A stretch of DNA of 64,000 bases from UBA6398 sp963644855 (GTDB lineage Bacteria > Bacteroidota > Bacteroidia > Bacteroidales > Bacteroidaceae), in the NCBI GenBank assembly GCA_963644855.1, contig CAVIQL010000006.1:1-64000 (forward strand), given 5' to 3'. This document shows positions 53,930-62,700 of this stretch, piece by piece. Below the pieces are notes generated by a model. It was not told where the DNA came from and made no database searches. It was given only the letters and a program-made list of their open reading frames with translations. How positions within the stretch are numbered: position 1 is the stretch's first letter; the number at the start of each line of letters is the position of its first letter. Position numbers and translations under genes: made by a program.

Positions 53930-55438
53930 TTATTTGTTGAGAGCCAGCACTTCTTCGATTATCTTGCGCGAGTTGTTGAGGCGTGGCACTTTGTGCTGCC
54001 CGCCGAGTTTGCCTTTCGAGGCGAGCCATTCGTTAAAAAGCCCCGGTTTAGCCTCAACTATTTCGAGCTGTTGCAAAGTAACGTTGTTTGAGCGCTTGGC
54101 TTCGTAGTCTGAGTTGATATGTTGCAAACTTTGGTCGAGAATTTCTGCAAAACGTGCTATATCGTCGGGACGCTTGGCGAATTCCACCACCCACTGATGC
54201 TTGCATTTGCCATGAATGTCCATAAACACGGGCGCGGCAGTGTATTCTGCCACCTGGGCACCGGTTTCCTTGCATGCTTCAGCCAATGCTTTTTCGGCGT
54301 TGTCAACCATCAGCTCCTCGCCAAAGGCATTGATGAAACTTTTGGTGCGTCCGCTAATGATAAACTTGTATGGATTTTTCGAGGTAAACTTCACCGTGTC
54401 GCCAATCTGGTATCTCCACAATCCACAAGAGGTAGAAATTACAATGGCATAGTTTTTCCCCACTTCCACGTCCCATATCGGCAAAGCCTTTGCCGCAGGG
54501 TCGCCCACTTGTTCGAGAGGAATAAATTCGTAGAACACATCATAGTCGAGCATCAACAGCATTGCTGGGTCGGAAGGGTCGTCTTGCAAACCAAAGAAAC
54601 CCTCGCTTGCGTTGTAGGTCTCCATATAGTGCATCTTGTCGCTCGTGATGATTTGCTTGTAACGCTCGCGATAGGGAGTGAAAGCCACTCCGCCGTGAAA
54701 AAACACCTCAAGGTTTTCCCACACCTCGTTGATATACTTCTTGCCTGAGATTTCGAGCACCCTATCAAGCACCGAGAGCATCCACGAAGGCACACCGCTT
54801 ATATTGGTAACGTTTTTGTTGATAGCCTCTCGCGCAATGCGGTCGCGTTTCGTCATAAAATCCGACAGCAAAGCCGTTTGTTTTTTAGGCACACGTATCA
54901 TATTTACCAGCGGATTGATATTTTCGATAAGAATAGCCGAAAGATCGCCCACCAAACTGCCCGCAACATTATAGTTTGGCGCATGGCTTCCGCCCAAAAT
55001 CAGAGAGCGTCCGTCAAAAATGCGACTGTTGGGATTGTTTCTCAGATATAATGCCACCGCATCGCGTCCGCCGGCATAATGAATGCGGTTGAGACCTTCA
55101 CGGCTCACGGGAATAAACTTGCTCTTGTCGTTTGTTGTGCCCGACGATTTGGCATACCATTTCACTGCTCCGCGCCATAGCAAATCTTTTTCGCCATGAC
55201 GCATGCGGTCGATATACTCCTTGGTGTCTTCGTAAGTGTTCACAGCCACCTGGGCTGCAAAATCAGTGTAATCTTTTATACTATCGTAGCCATGTTCTCT
55301 GCCCCAAAGGGTTTTTGAAGCCTCTGAAACCAAACGTGCCAACACTTTGCGCTGAATATCTTCGGCTTGTGTGGCATAGCGCTCTATTTGGCGCACACGG
55401 GGAGCAAATATAGGCTTTGCAATGCTTGTTAAACTCAT
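53930..55438 (-). CDS. GH3-family (auxin-responsive JAR1-like) acyl-amido synthetase
   Basis: The ATG at 55438 gives 502 residues starting MSLTSIAKPIFAPRVRQIER. This is the bacterial branch of the plant GH3 family: YAKSSGTTNDKSKFIPVS is the ATP-binding P-loop-like motif, FFGLQDDPSDPAMLLMLDYDVFYEFIPL and YAIVISTSCGLWRYQIGDTVKF are the other adenylation motifs, and FGEELMVDNAEKAL leads to the C-terminal lid. Such enzymes adenylate a carboxylate and pass it to an amino group; the bacterial substrate is not established. It is the first gene of a three-gene unit (GH3, Ig-like lipoprotein, DUF3108). Confidence 0.88.
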   Translation of the reverse strand: MSLTSIAKPIFAPRVRQIERYATQAEDIQRKVLARLVSEASKTLWGREHGYDSIKDYTDFAAQVAVNTYEDTKEYIDRMRHGEKDLLWRGAVKWYAKSSGTTNDKSKFIPVSREGLNRIHYAGGRDAVALYLRNNPNSRIFDGRSLILGGSHAPNYNVAGSLVGDLSAILIENINPLVNMIRVPKKQTALLSDFMTKRDRIAREAINKNVTNISGVPSWMLSVLDRVLEISGKKYINEVWENLEVFFHGGVAFTPYRERYKQIITSDKMHYMETYNASEGFFGLQDDPSDPAMLLMLDYDVFYEFIPLEQVGDPAAKALPIWDVEVGKNYAIVISTSCGLWRYQIGDTVKFTSKNPYKFIISGRTKSFINAFGEELMVDNAEKALAEACKETGAQVAEYTAAPVFMDIHGKCKHQWVVEFAKRPDDIARFAEILDQSLQHINSDYEAKRSNNVTLQQLEIVEAKPGLFNEWLASKGKLGGQHKVPRLNNSRKIIEEVLALNK

Positions 55439-55479
55439 ATCTAATATATATCTACGCAACGGCATTACCGTTCAAACCG

Positions 55480-55487
55480 CAAATTTA
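55480..55487 (-). promoter_or_regulatory. Putative -7 box of the GH3-family operon
   Basis: CAAATTTA on the plus strand is TAAATTTG on the minus strand, fitting TAnnTTTG, about 42 bases before the start at 55438. No -33 match at standard spacing. Confidence 0.4.
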
Positions 55488-55802
55488 CTTGAAAGTTTCT
55501 ATATTACGAGCCTTTACCCCCGTGTTTGTAACTTGTTAACCGTTGCCGCCACTGCAAATTATCTCCCGCCAAGCCATTTTCTCACCCCTGCCAACCATTC
55601 CGCGCAAAACTACATCGCATATCGTAAAAATTATATGCCTTGGAGCTTTTGGTATGTGCAGAGGGGGCTGCGTGGGGCTTGATGGCGGGCGCGGCGAAAC
55701 CGTTGGCGTTGGGCGAATGTTTGTGCAAATATTGTTTGTTGTCGTTAGGGCGTGGGGCAAGAATGGCTTTGTGTGTGGAACGTGGCGCGGGGAAAATATA
55801 TG

Positions 55803-55827
55803 AAGGCTGCACGGAATGCAGCCTTCT
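55803..55827 (-). terminator. Probable terminator of the sigma-factor operon
   Basis: AAGGCTGC and GCAGCCTT pair around ACGGAAT, about 50 bases downstream of the DUF6249-like gene. The T run on the minus strand is weak. Confidence 0.55.
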
Positions 55828-55875
55828 GTTTAATCGTAAAAGTAATGGGGTAGGGTGTTGGGTTTGTGTGTTTTG

Positions 55876-56307
55876 TTATTTTTCTTCTTCGTTGTCGGGC
55901 GTTTCATATGCCTCGTCTTTTGCTTTTAGTTTCCATATTATAAGGAATGAAGCAAGGAGTGCGATGCCAATGCCGAGTGCTATAAATCCGGCAAGGATTA
56001 GTCCGCCGTCTACTTGCTCTAACGAAAGTCCGCAAAGCAGTGGTATCAATGCGCCGAGGGCTATTCCTATGAAAGTAAGCCCGGCTGTGAGGTTGGAGAA
56101 TTTTTTTGATTGTTTATTATCGGGCGTTAGTTCTGTGAGAATAACTTTTGCGGTTTCGACATCGGTATTGTTTTCCACGATTGTCTTTCTCAATTCGGTG
56201 TCGTTTCTTCTTTTTTTGATACTGTTTATTGCTGTGCAAATTATGGCACTTATGGGAATTCCCAACGAGAGTATTACGGCAAATAGCCCGGCTAAATCTT
56301 TTATCAT
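55876..56307 (-). CDS. Small membrane protein, DUF6249-like
   Basis: 143 residues with three hydrophobic segments (about 4-26, 70-92, 97-122) and a cytoplasmic charged region containing KKRRNDTELRKTIVENNTDVE and ILTELTPDN, the pattern of DUF6249 proteins that accompany ECF sigma factors in Bacteroidetes. It ends in an acidic tail. A promoter nearly identical to that of the sigma gene precedes it (56341-56370), so it may be expressed both from the operon and independently. Function unknown; a role in sensing or modulating the sigma factor is inferred from context only. Confidence 0.75.
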   Translation of the reverse strand: MIKDLAGLFAVILSLGIPISAIICTAINSIKKRRNDTELRKTIVENNTDVETAKVILTELTPDNKQSKKFSNLTAGLTFIGIALGALIPLLCGLSLEQVDGGLILAGFIALGIGIALLASFLIIWKLKAKDEAYETPDNEEEK

Positions 56308-56340
56308 TTCTTTAAGTTTTTAATTTGTTAGACTTCACCC

Positions 56341-56370
56341 TTAGGACAGCGAGCCTGGGATTTTATTACA
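56341..56370 (-). promoter_or_regulatory. Putative ECF-sigma promoter upstream of the DUF6249-like gene
   Basis: On the minus strand TGTAATAA (56370-56363) and CTGTCCTAA (56349-56341) lie at the same spacing as the matching pair before the sigma gene, and the bases between are also partly alike (CCAGG against CACGGG). It overlaps the stop codon of the upstream gene and would give a leader of about 27 bases. Confidence 0.6.
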
Positions 56371-56680
56371 AGTTTTGCGTAGAAAATTTTTGAATTATTT
56401 TGGCGAACGATGCTACGGCTATCAGTATTGATATAGCGAGTACTGCAAACACAACTGCTGACGGTTGCTGCTCCATGACGCAGTGGTAGATTGTGAAGCC
56501 GTATCCTATCAAAATTATAGGCGTTCCGAATGCCACTAAAACCATGCGTAAAAAACGGCGCAAGGTGATGTGGCGTTCGCGATGGTTGATTTGGCGCATC
56601 ACTTGTCGGTTGATGTTTTCGATCATAGCCTCGCGCTCAAAATTTTCGCGTATAAGTTTATCGAGTTGTTTGTCGTCCAT
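56366..56680 (-). CDS. Small membrane protein, possible anti-sigma or DUF5056-like
   Basis: 104 residues: a charged N-terminal helix (MDDKQLDKLIRENFEREAMI, then NRQVMRQINHRERH) followed by two membrane segments (about 45-66 and 74-94). Its start lies 23 bases inside the end of the sigma gene, so the two are coupled. Short proteins with this layout commonly follow ECF sigma genes in Bacteroidales and may hold the sigma factor at the membrane, but no zinc-binding anti-sigma motif is present, so this is an inference. Confidence 0.7.
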   Translation of the reverse strand: MDDKQLDKLIRENFEREAMIENINRQVMRQINHRERHITLRRFLRMVLVAFGTPIILIGYGFTIYHCVMEQQPSAVVFAVLAISILIAVASFAKIIQKFSTQNL

Positions 56681-57203
56681 CTTTTTCTGTATTGAGTTGT
56701 TGTTTCAATCTTTCGCGTATTCTGTGTAATTTCACGAGCACATTGGCAGGTGAGAGTTTTTGGCGTTTTGCAATCTCGTCGGTTTTCATTCCTTGGTAGT
56801 AATGCAAGAGAATAATCTGTCTGTCTTGCGGCGGGAGTTGCTTAATGGCTTGGCGCAGTGAGGCGAGTTTTTCTTCGTGCTCCTCGGAATAGTCTTCTTC
56901 TTCGGGAATGTCTTCTGACAGAGGGGCAGAGTTTTTTCGCTTAATCTTGTCGAGCAAATTGATGGCGATATGCGCCGCTATTACCGTGAGCCAAGGCGCA
57001 AGCGATGCCCCGCCGCTCCAAGAGTCAAGGTTGGTGTAGGCTTTGATAAAGGTTTGCTGCGAAACTTCTGCGGCAAGCTCTTTGTCGCGAGTGATGCCCA
57101 ACGCTTTTGAAAGCACAACGCCCGAATACTTGCCCACTATCACGCCAAAGAGTTTGTTGTCGTGGCGTGTTAGTATGCGTTCTACAATTTGCTGGTCGGT
57201 CAT
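56658..57203 (-). CDS. ECF-type RNA polymerase sigma-70 factor
   Basis: 181 residues with sigma region 2 (about 20-85: LFGVIVGKYSGVVLSKALGI, EVSQQTFIKAYTNLDSW) and region 4 (about 120-170: LPPQDRQIILLHYYQGMKTDEIAKRQKLSPANVLVKLHRIRERL). No region 3. It would direct RNA polymerase to a dedicated promoter set, probably including its own (57226-57255) and that of the last gene in the operon. The start codon is 23 bases from the predicted -10 element. Confidence 0.92.
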   Translation of the reverse strand: MTDQQIVERILTRHDNKLFGVIVGKYSGVVLSKALGITRDKELAAEVSQQTFIKAYTNLDSWSGGASLAPWLTVIAAHIAINLLDKIKRKNSAPLSEDIPEEEDYSEEHEEKLASLRQAIKQLPPQDRQIILLHYYQGMKTDEIAKRQKLSPANVLVKLHRIRERLKQQLNTEKDGRQTTR

Positions 57204-57225
57204 GCTGTTTTGGGTTGTTCTATCT

Positions 57226-57255
57226 TTAAGACAGACTGCCCGTGGAATTATTACA
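57226..57255 (-). promoter_or_regulatory. Putative autoregulated ECF-sigma promoter
   Basis: On the minus strand TGTAATAA (57255-57248) as -35 and CTGTCTTAA (57234-57226) as -10. The distance (21 bases between the element starts) equals that of the copy at 56341-56370. The pattern resembles known ECF promoters with a GTAA-type -35 and a GTC-type -10. Confidence 0.6.
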
Positions 57256-57377
57256 CTGTTTGAGATGTAAAAATAAGAAAAAACAAGTATTGCCGCAGTA
57301 TGGCTTGGAGAGATGTTGAATACGTGTTTTATAAGATACTGATGGTGAGATAATTGTAAAACATAGAATTTCGGTTT

Positions 57378-57455
57378 CCTAATGTCTGATATTTTTTAAA
57401 TAATATCGGACATTGTTTAAATAATATCCGACATTGTTTTTGCAATATGGCTTGT
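57378..57455. repeat. R1 palindromic repeat, copy 11
   Basis: Three 21-bp units (GTCTGATATT, ATCGGACATT, ATCCGACATT) linked by TTTAAATAAT, with right arm TGTTTTTGCAATATGGC. It lies in the 374-base gap 57204-57577 between the sigma gene and rnpB; 57260-57370 and 57456-57577 show nothing else. Confidence 0.85.
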
Positions 57456-57577
57456 TTTTTTGCTATATGGGATATGGGTGGAAAACGATGCCGTTTTGTG
57501 TTTTCTGCAAGCGTTGCTTGGGTGAATAAAAACCGATGCCGCGCAACCTTTGTGGGGCTGCGCGGCAATCTTAGGGG

Positions 57578-57952
57578 GCGGCAATTATCCTATAAGCCGA
57601 GTTCTGTGGCGGCCGAAGCCACCGTCTGTCATTTATCTAAGCTTGCAGTTGCCTGCAAACATTATCGTTCTACCCTCCGACGCAACAAAGTTTTGGGCGG
57701 ACAACCCTCAAACGCCGGTTTACGCGAACTTTCAACATCTCACTGCACGGCACGCACATCACCATGCGCCCGGTGGGCTCTTACCCCGCCTTCTCACCCT
57801 TGCTCTCCTTTGGAGGGCGGTTGTTTTCTTCTGCAGTTTGTTTACCCTCGCGGATAACTTCTGTTTCAGAAGGAGATTGTCCTGCGTTGCCCGGACTTTC
57901 CTCCTGCGAGAACGTGTCTCGCCGGCGACAGACCGGATTATTGCCGTTTTTA
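57578..57952 (-). ncRNA. rnpB: RNase P RNA (bacterial type A)
   Basis: On the minus strand the conserved 5' P4 strand GAGGAAAGTCCGGGC lies near 57900-57886 and the matching 3' end ACAGAACTCGGCTTATAGG near 57612-57590, the universally conserved segments that pair to form the catalytic core. The internal part shows GGGTAAGAGCCCACCGGGCG (near 57790-57770) and AAACCGGCG. The length of about 370 nt fits type A RNase P, which trims tRNA 5' ends. The ends are placed to within about ten bases from stem complementarity (GGCAATAATCC against AATTGCC). It stands alone, facing away from rhaB. Confidence 0.95.
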
Positions 57953-58177
57953 ATGAACTTTCTGCCTGCAAAATTACGCCTTTTTTCCCAAACCATGCTT
58001 TGCCGTGCCGACGTAAAGCCTTGGGGAGCGGTTGATGTCTCGGTTTTTGCAGGCCACAAGGCAGCTGCGGCGGCGGAGATAGGGGGAAAAGTGTTGAAAA
58101 AACGTATGGTTTGTTGGAAAAACAACGAAAATGTAATGTAGAAGTTCTTTTTTTTGAAATAAATAATGCTTTGGGAA

Positions 58178-58207
58178 TTGGATATAAGCAATAAAAGTTT
58201 AACTTTG
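58178..58207 (+). promoter_or_regulatory. Promoter of the rhaB-GH78 operon
   Basis: TTG at 58178-58180, 19 bases, then TAACTTTG at 58200-58207, matching TTTG-N19-TAnnTTTG. The leader is about 60 bases. The region 57953-58177 shows no gene. Confidence 0.6.
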
Positions 58208-58273
58208 TGGATTGGAATGTAATGACAGAGCGTCATTAAAAATATTGCTTTGAACGAAAAAAATCCGAATATA

Positions 58274-59698
58274 ATGAAAACTTACAATTTCCTGGCGTTC
58301 GATGTAGGAGCTACAAGCGGACGCGCAATGCTTGCAACAGTTACAGAAGAATCTTTCGAAATGAAAGAAATATACCGCTTTCCCAATGCAATATTGGGAA
58401 TTCACGGCAAATATTACTGGGATGTTTACGCTCTGTTTGACAGCCTAAAAAAATCGATTGCCGCTGCGAGAGATCTTGGAGTAAAGCTCGACTCGATAGG
58501 TATAGACACTTGGGGCTGCGACTTTGGATATATAGCAAAAGATGGCACTTTGCTCGGACTCCCGCGCGCTTATCGCGACCAATATACCGTGGGCACGCCC
58601 GAAAAGACCTATAAAATTGTGCCGCGCAAGGAACTTTATGAACACACCGGCATACAGATTTTGAATTTCAACTCGGTGTTCCAAATTTTCGAGGCAAAAG
58701 AAGAAGGTTTTGCGCCGCGCCTAAATGCCGACAAGATACTTTTTATTCCCGATTTGCTCTCGTATTTCTGCACCGGCAAGATGTTTACGGAATATACGGT
58801 GGCATCGACATCGCAGATGCTTAATGCTACAACGCGCGACTGGGATAAACCGCTGCTTGAGAAGCTTGGCATAGAAACTTCGATGCTTCTGCCCCTCGTA
58901 CAACCCGGAACAGAAGTGGGAAAACTGCTTCCCGAAATAGCAGAAGAGCTTGGCGTGGAACCAATGCCCGTAATTGCCGTGGCAGGACACGACACCGCTG
59001 CTGCAATAGCTGCTGTGCCCGCAAAAGACGAGCATTTTGCTTATCTGAGTAGCGGAACGTGGAGCCTCATGGGCATTGAAACCGAAAAACCAATACTTAC
59101 CGAGGATTCGTGCTCAAAGAACTATACAAACGAGGGCGGTATAGAAGGAACTACACGCTTCTTGAAAAATATTACAGGCATGTGGCTGCTCGAACAAAGC
59201 CGTAAGTGCTGGAGCAAAGAGGGTAGAAACTATAGCTATGCCGAGATTGAAGCTATGGCAGGCTGTGAGAAAGATTTTCCCTCAACGATAAATCCCGACG
59301 ATCCACGTTTTGCGAACCCCGAAAACATGGATGCGGAAATCAAGAAATGCTGCGAAGAAACCGGACAACAGGTTCCCGCCAACGACGCACAGATGATTTC
59401 GTGTATATATCACAGCTTGGCAAACAAATACCGCGAGGTGATAACCGCATTGCAAGGCATGGCATCGTTTACGATTGACAAACTGCATGTGATAGGCGGT
59501 GGCTCGGTAAACAAATTCATGAGTCAACTCACAGCCGACACTATCGGAATGCCGGTAATCGCTGGACCATCGGAAGGAACGGCTATCGGCAACGCAATGA
59601 TACAAGCCAAAGCCGTAGGACTCTATAAAGACCGCTGGGAAATGCGTAAGGCTGTGGACAAAGCCATTGGAACGATAACTTATATGCCGCAAAAATAA
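58274..59698 (+). CDS. rhaB: Rhamnulokinase
   Basis: The ATG at 58274 gives 474 residues starting MKTYNFLAFDVGATSGRAML, the FGGY-kinase phosphate-1 motif; an upstream ATG at 58250 adds eight residues and is less likely. DSIGIDTWGCDFGY, LPRAYRDQYT and FIPDLLSYFCTG are characteristic of RhaB, and the C-terminal HVIGGGSVNKFMSQLTADTIG holds the adenosine motif. It phosphorylates L-rhamnulose at O1. It is followed after 22 bases by the rhamnosidase gene, and by rhaA further on. Confidence 0.94.
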   Translation: MKTYNFLAFDVGATSGRAMLATVTEESFEMKEIYRFPNAILGIHGKYYWDVYALFDSLKKSIAAARDLGVKLDSIGIDTWGCDFGYIAKDGTLLGLPRAYRDQYTVGTPEKTYKIVPRKELYEHTGIQILNFNSVFQIFEAKEEGFAPRLNADKILFIPDLLSYFCTGKMFTEYTVASTSQMLNATTRDWDKPLLEKLGIETSMLLPLVQPGTEVGKLLPEIAEELGVEPMPVIAVAGHDTAAAIAAVPAKDEHFAYLSSGTWSLMGIETEKPILTEDSCSKNYTNEGGIEGTTRFLKNITGMWLLEQSRKCWSKEGRNYSYAEIEAMAGCEKDFPSTINPDDPRFANPENMDAEIKKCCEETGQQVPANDAQMISCIYHSLANKYREVITALQGMASFTIDKLHVIGGGSVNKFMSQLTADTIGMPVIAGPSEGTAIGNAMIQAKAVGLYKDRWEMRKAVDKAIGTITYMPQK

Positions 59699-59720
59699 AA
59701 CGGCACCTAATATATATGGT

Positions 59721-62700
59721 ATGAGAAAGCACTTCTTTTCATCGTTGTTAGCTCTTGCATCGTTTGGCTTTGCTACGGCTCAAACGATAGGCGTATTGAC
59801 TACCGAATATATGCATGATCCGATAGGAATCGACGTAGCTCAACCACAATTTGGTTGGCAAATGCAGAGCGATCGCTATGGTGCGCAACAAAAAGCCTAT
59901 CGCCTTGTTGTTGCCAATAGCGAAGATAATCTTAATGCAGGCAAATATGTTTACGATTCGGGCAAAGTGAGTTCCGGAGAGTCGGTTGGCATTAAATATG
60001 CTGGCACGGCACTCAAACCTTGCTCGCGTTATTTTTGGCGTGTAACGGTTACCGATGAAAAGAAACAGGATATCGTTTCGCCAACATCGTGGTTTGAAAC
60101 CGGATTACTCGGCGGAAAATGGGACGAAGCAAAGTGGATTTCTTCACCACACAACCAAGTTTCGCCGTATCGCAGCGATTTCGTATTGGAATACGATGTG
60201 AAAAACATAGGAAAGCCCGGACCTTCTACCTTTGTGTATGGCGCGAAAGGCAACGACAGTTATTGTTATCTTACTATCGATACAAGAAAACCCGCCAAAC
60301 TGATTGCGGGGGCTGTGCTCTACAATAAAAACGTAGAATATCAGAATATCGATATCTCAAATATAATAACATCGCAAGCACTTGCCGCACATCATGTAAA
60401 AATGATAGTACATGGCGGAAACGATTACAATCTGCAGGTGTTTGTTGACGGCAAACGTGTGAAGTCGAAGGAGAATAAAAATGACTTCGGCGTTAATTGC
60501 ATGCGCGATTCCGTGGGGCGTAGCGATTGCCACCTATATAATATCGGCTATTTGCAGCCTCAGGGTTTTGATGCTCAGTTTTCGGGCTTCACAATGTCGG
60601 ATACGAAATGGGACGTAACGCTTGCCGCAGACGCAAAGACTTATAATGCCTCGGGCAATGGTAAACTAAACACGTGGGTGTTTAATTCCGAAGTGAATGC
60701 GCCTATTATGCGTAAATCCGTGAACCTTGGCAAGGCTGTGAAAAGTGCCCGTCTTTATGCAACGGCACGTGGTTTCTACAATTATTATATCAACGGCGAA
60801 AAAGCAGGCGACGCCTACATGGCTCCGGGCTGGACAGATTTTCGCCATCGCATTATGTACGATACTTACGACGTTACCAATTTGCTGAAACAGGGTAAGA
60901 ATGCGTTGGCAATAGAGCTCGGCAATGGGTGGTTCTGTAGTAATTGGGGCTGGACGGGTTCTGGCTGGAGCGATCAGTATGGTTATAAACCTTCAGCAAT
61001 GGCAATGCTAAGAGTAACCTATACTGATGGAACGACAGAAAGTTTTGTTACGAATCGCGATTGGAAGGTTTCTGATAATGGTCCGTTGTTTGTCGACAAT
61101 CTCTACCATGGTGTAATATATGATGCACAGCGTGAGATTTCTGGCTGGAAGAATGCTGATTTCAACGATTCCAAGTGGGAAAATGCCGATATCATGGCTG
61201 CACCTGCAGGAGATGTGGAAATTCAGGGATATGTTGGTATGAAAATAAAGAATAACATTACTCTCCAAGCCAAGTCGGTTAAAAAAATCGGCAATCGTTA
61301 TATTTATGACATGGGGCAGAACTTTGCCGGCGTTCCGCGTCTTAAAAATATGCATGGCAAAAAGGGACAGCAGATTGTAATTCGTTATGCCGAAATGCTC
61401 TTCCCCGACCAAGTTCCCGAGAATCCTCGTGCGCCGCTTAAGAAAGAAGATTACGAGCGCAACCGTGGACAGATGTATATGGACAACTATCGTTCGGCCA
61501 TCTCTACGGATTATTACACTTTCAAAGGCGATGCCGCGGGCGAAACCTTTGAACCACCATTCACCCAACATGGTTATCGCTATTTGTCGATAGATGGTTT
61601 GGACGCTCCGCTTGCTATTTCAGATGTAGAGGGAATTGTTCTCGAATCGATAGGGGAGCAATTGAGTTACTATGAGAGTGCAAATGTTGATATCAACAAA
61701 CTTTTCAACAATATAGTTTGGGGTCAACGCAGCAACTTCCTTGCTGTGCCTACCGATTGTCCGCAGCGCGATGAACGTCTAGGTTGGACGGGCGATGCCA
61801 ATATATTCTGCCGCACGGCTACGTATAACATGATGACAGAGCCGTTCTACAAACGTTGGTTCTATACGGTGCGCGATCAAAAGAGTACCAACGGCGATAC
61901 GGGTGGCTACTATCCGGTGCTTGGGAGCACCAAAGCCGGTGCCGACAACGCCAATGTGGAGCAGGCAACTGGTCGCGGGTGTGGTTGGAGCGACTTCACT
62001 GTGATTATTCCTTGGCAGATGTATCAGCAATATGGCGACAAGGAATTTATAAAAGAGCATTACCAGTCGATGAAAAACTTCATGAATTATCTTGAGGGTA
62101 AGTGTACGAACTATATCTATCCCGACGCAACTTATTGGGGCGATTGGGTGGCTCCGGTTCCTACTAACATTTCGTTGTTGTCTACTGCTTTTATGGGCTA
62201 CGACGCTCGCATTATGTCGGTAATGGCTAAGGCTTTGGGCAATGATGCTGATGCTGAATACTATGATGCGCTCTACAAAAAAGTAAGCGAGGCTTTCTGC
62301 AAAACTTTCTTTGACGCCGACGGATATACGATAATGAACAACGAACAGAAAACGCGCATCAATACGCAGACTTCCTATATATTGCCGTTGGAATTCCTTA
62401 TCCTGCCTGCCGACCTGAAGAAAAAGGCTGCGGAACATCTTGCTGCAAAAATCAAAGAGGACGGCAACCGTCTGCAAACAGGTTTCCTTGGCACTCCGTA
62501 TATATTAAACGTGCTTTCAAACAATGGTTATACAGATCTTGCCTATACTCTTTATACCCAAACCGAATATCCTTCATGGCTATTCCCCGTAAAGCAAGGC
62601 GCAACTACTATGTGGGAACGTTGGAATTCGTATACCATAAAGGAAGGATTTGGCGATGTGGGCATGAACTCTTTCAACCACTACGCTTATGGCGCTGTTG

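Larger units (their letters stand above)
55439..55875. other. Intergenic region between the GH3-family gene and the sigma-factor operon
   Basis: Holds the GH3-gene promoter (55480-55487), a degenerate R1/R2-like fragment at 55613-55645 (ATCGCATATCGTAAAAATTATATGCCTTGG) described by its left-arm similarity, and a hairpin at 55803-55827. No gene is supported; the open frames across it are unlike any family. Confidence 0.6.

Noticed and set aside
55640..56323. 227-codon plus-strand frame
   Set aside because: Antisense to the DUF6249-like gene; the translation is Ser/Phe/Val-rich and motif-free.
57550..58035. 161-codon plus-strand frame between the sigma operon and rhaB
   Set aside because: It lies over RNase P RNA, whose conserved core segments are unmistakable on the minus strand.
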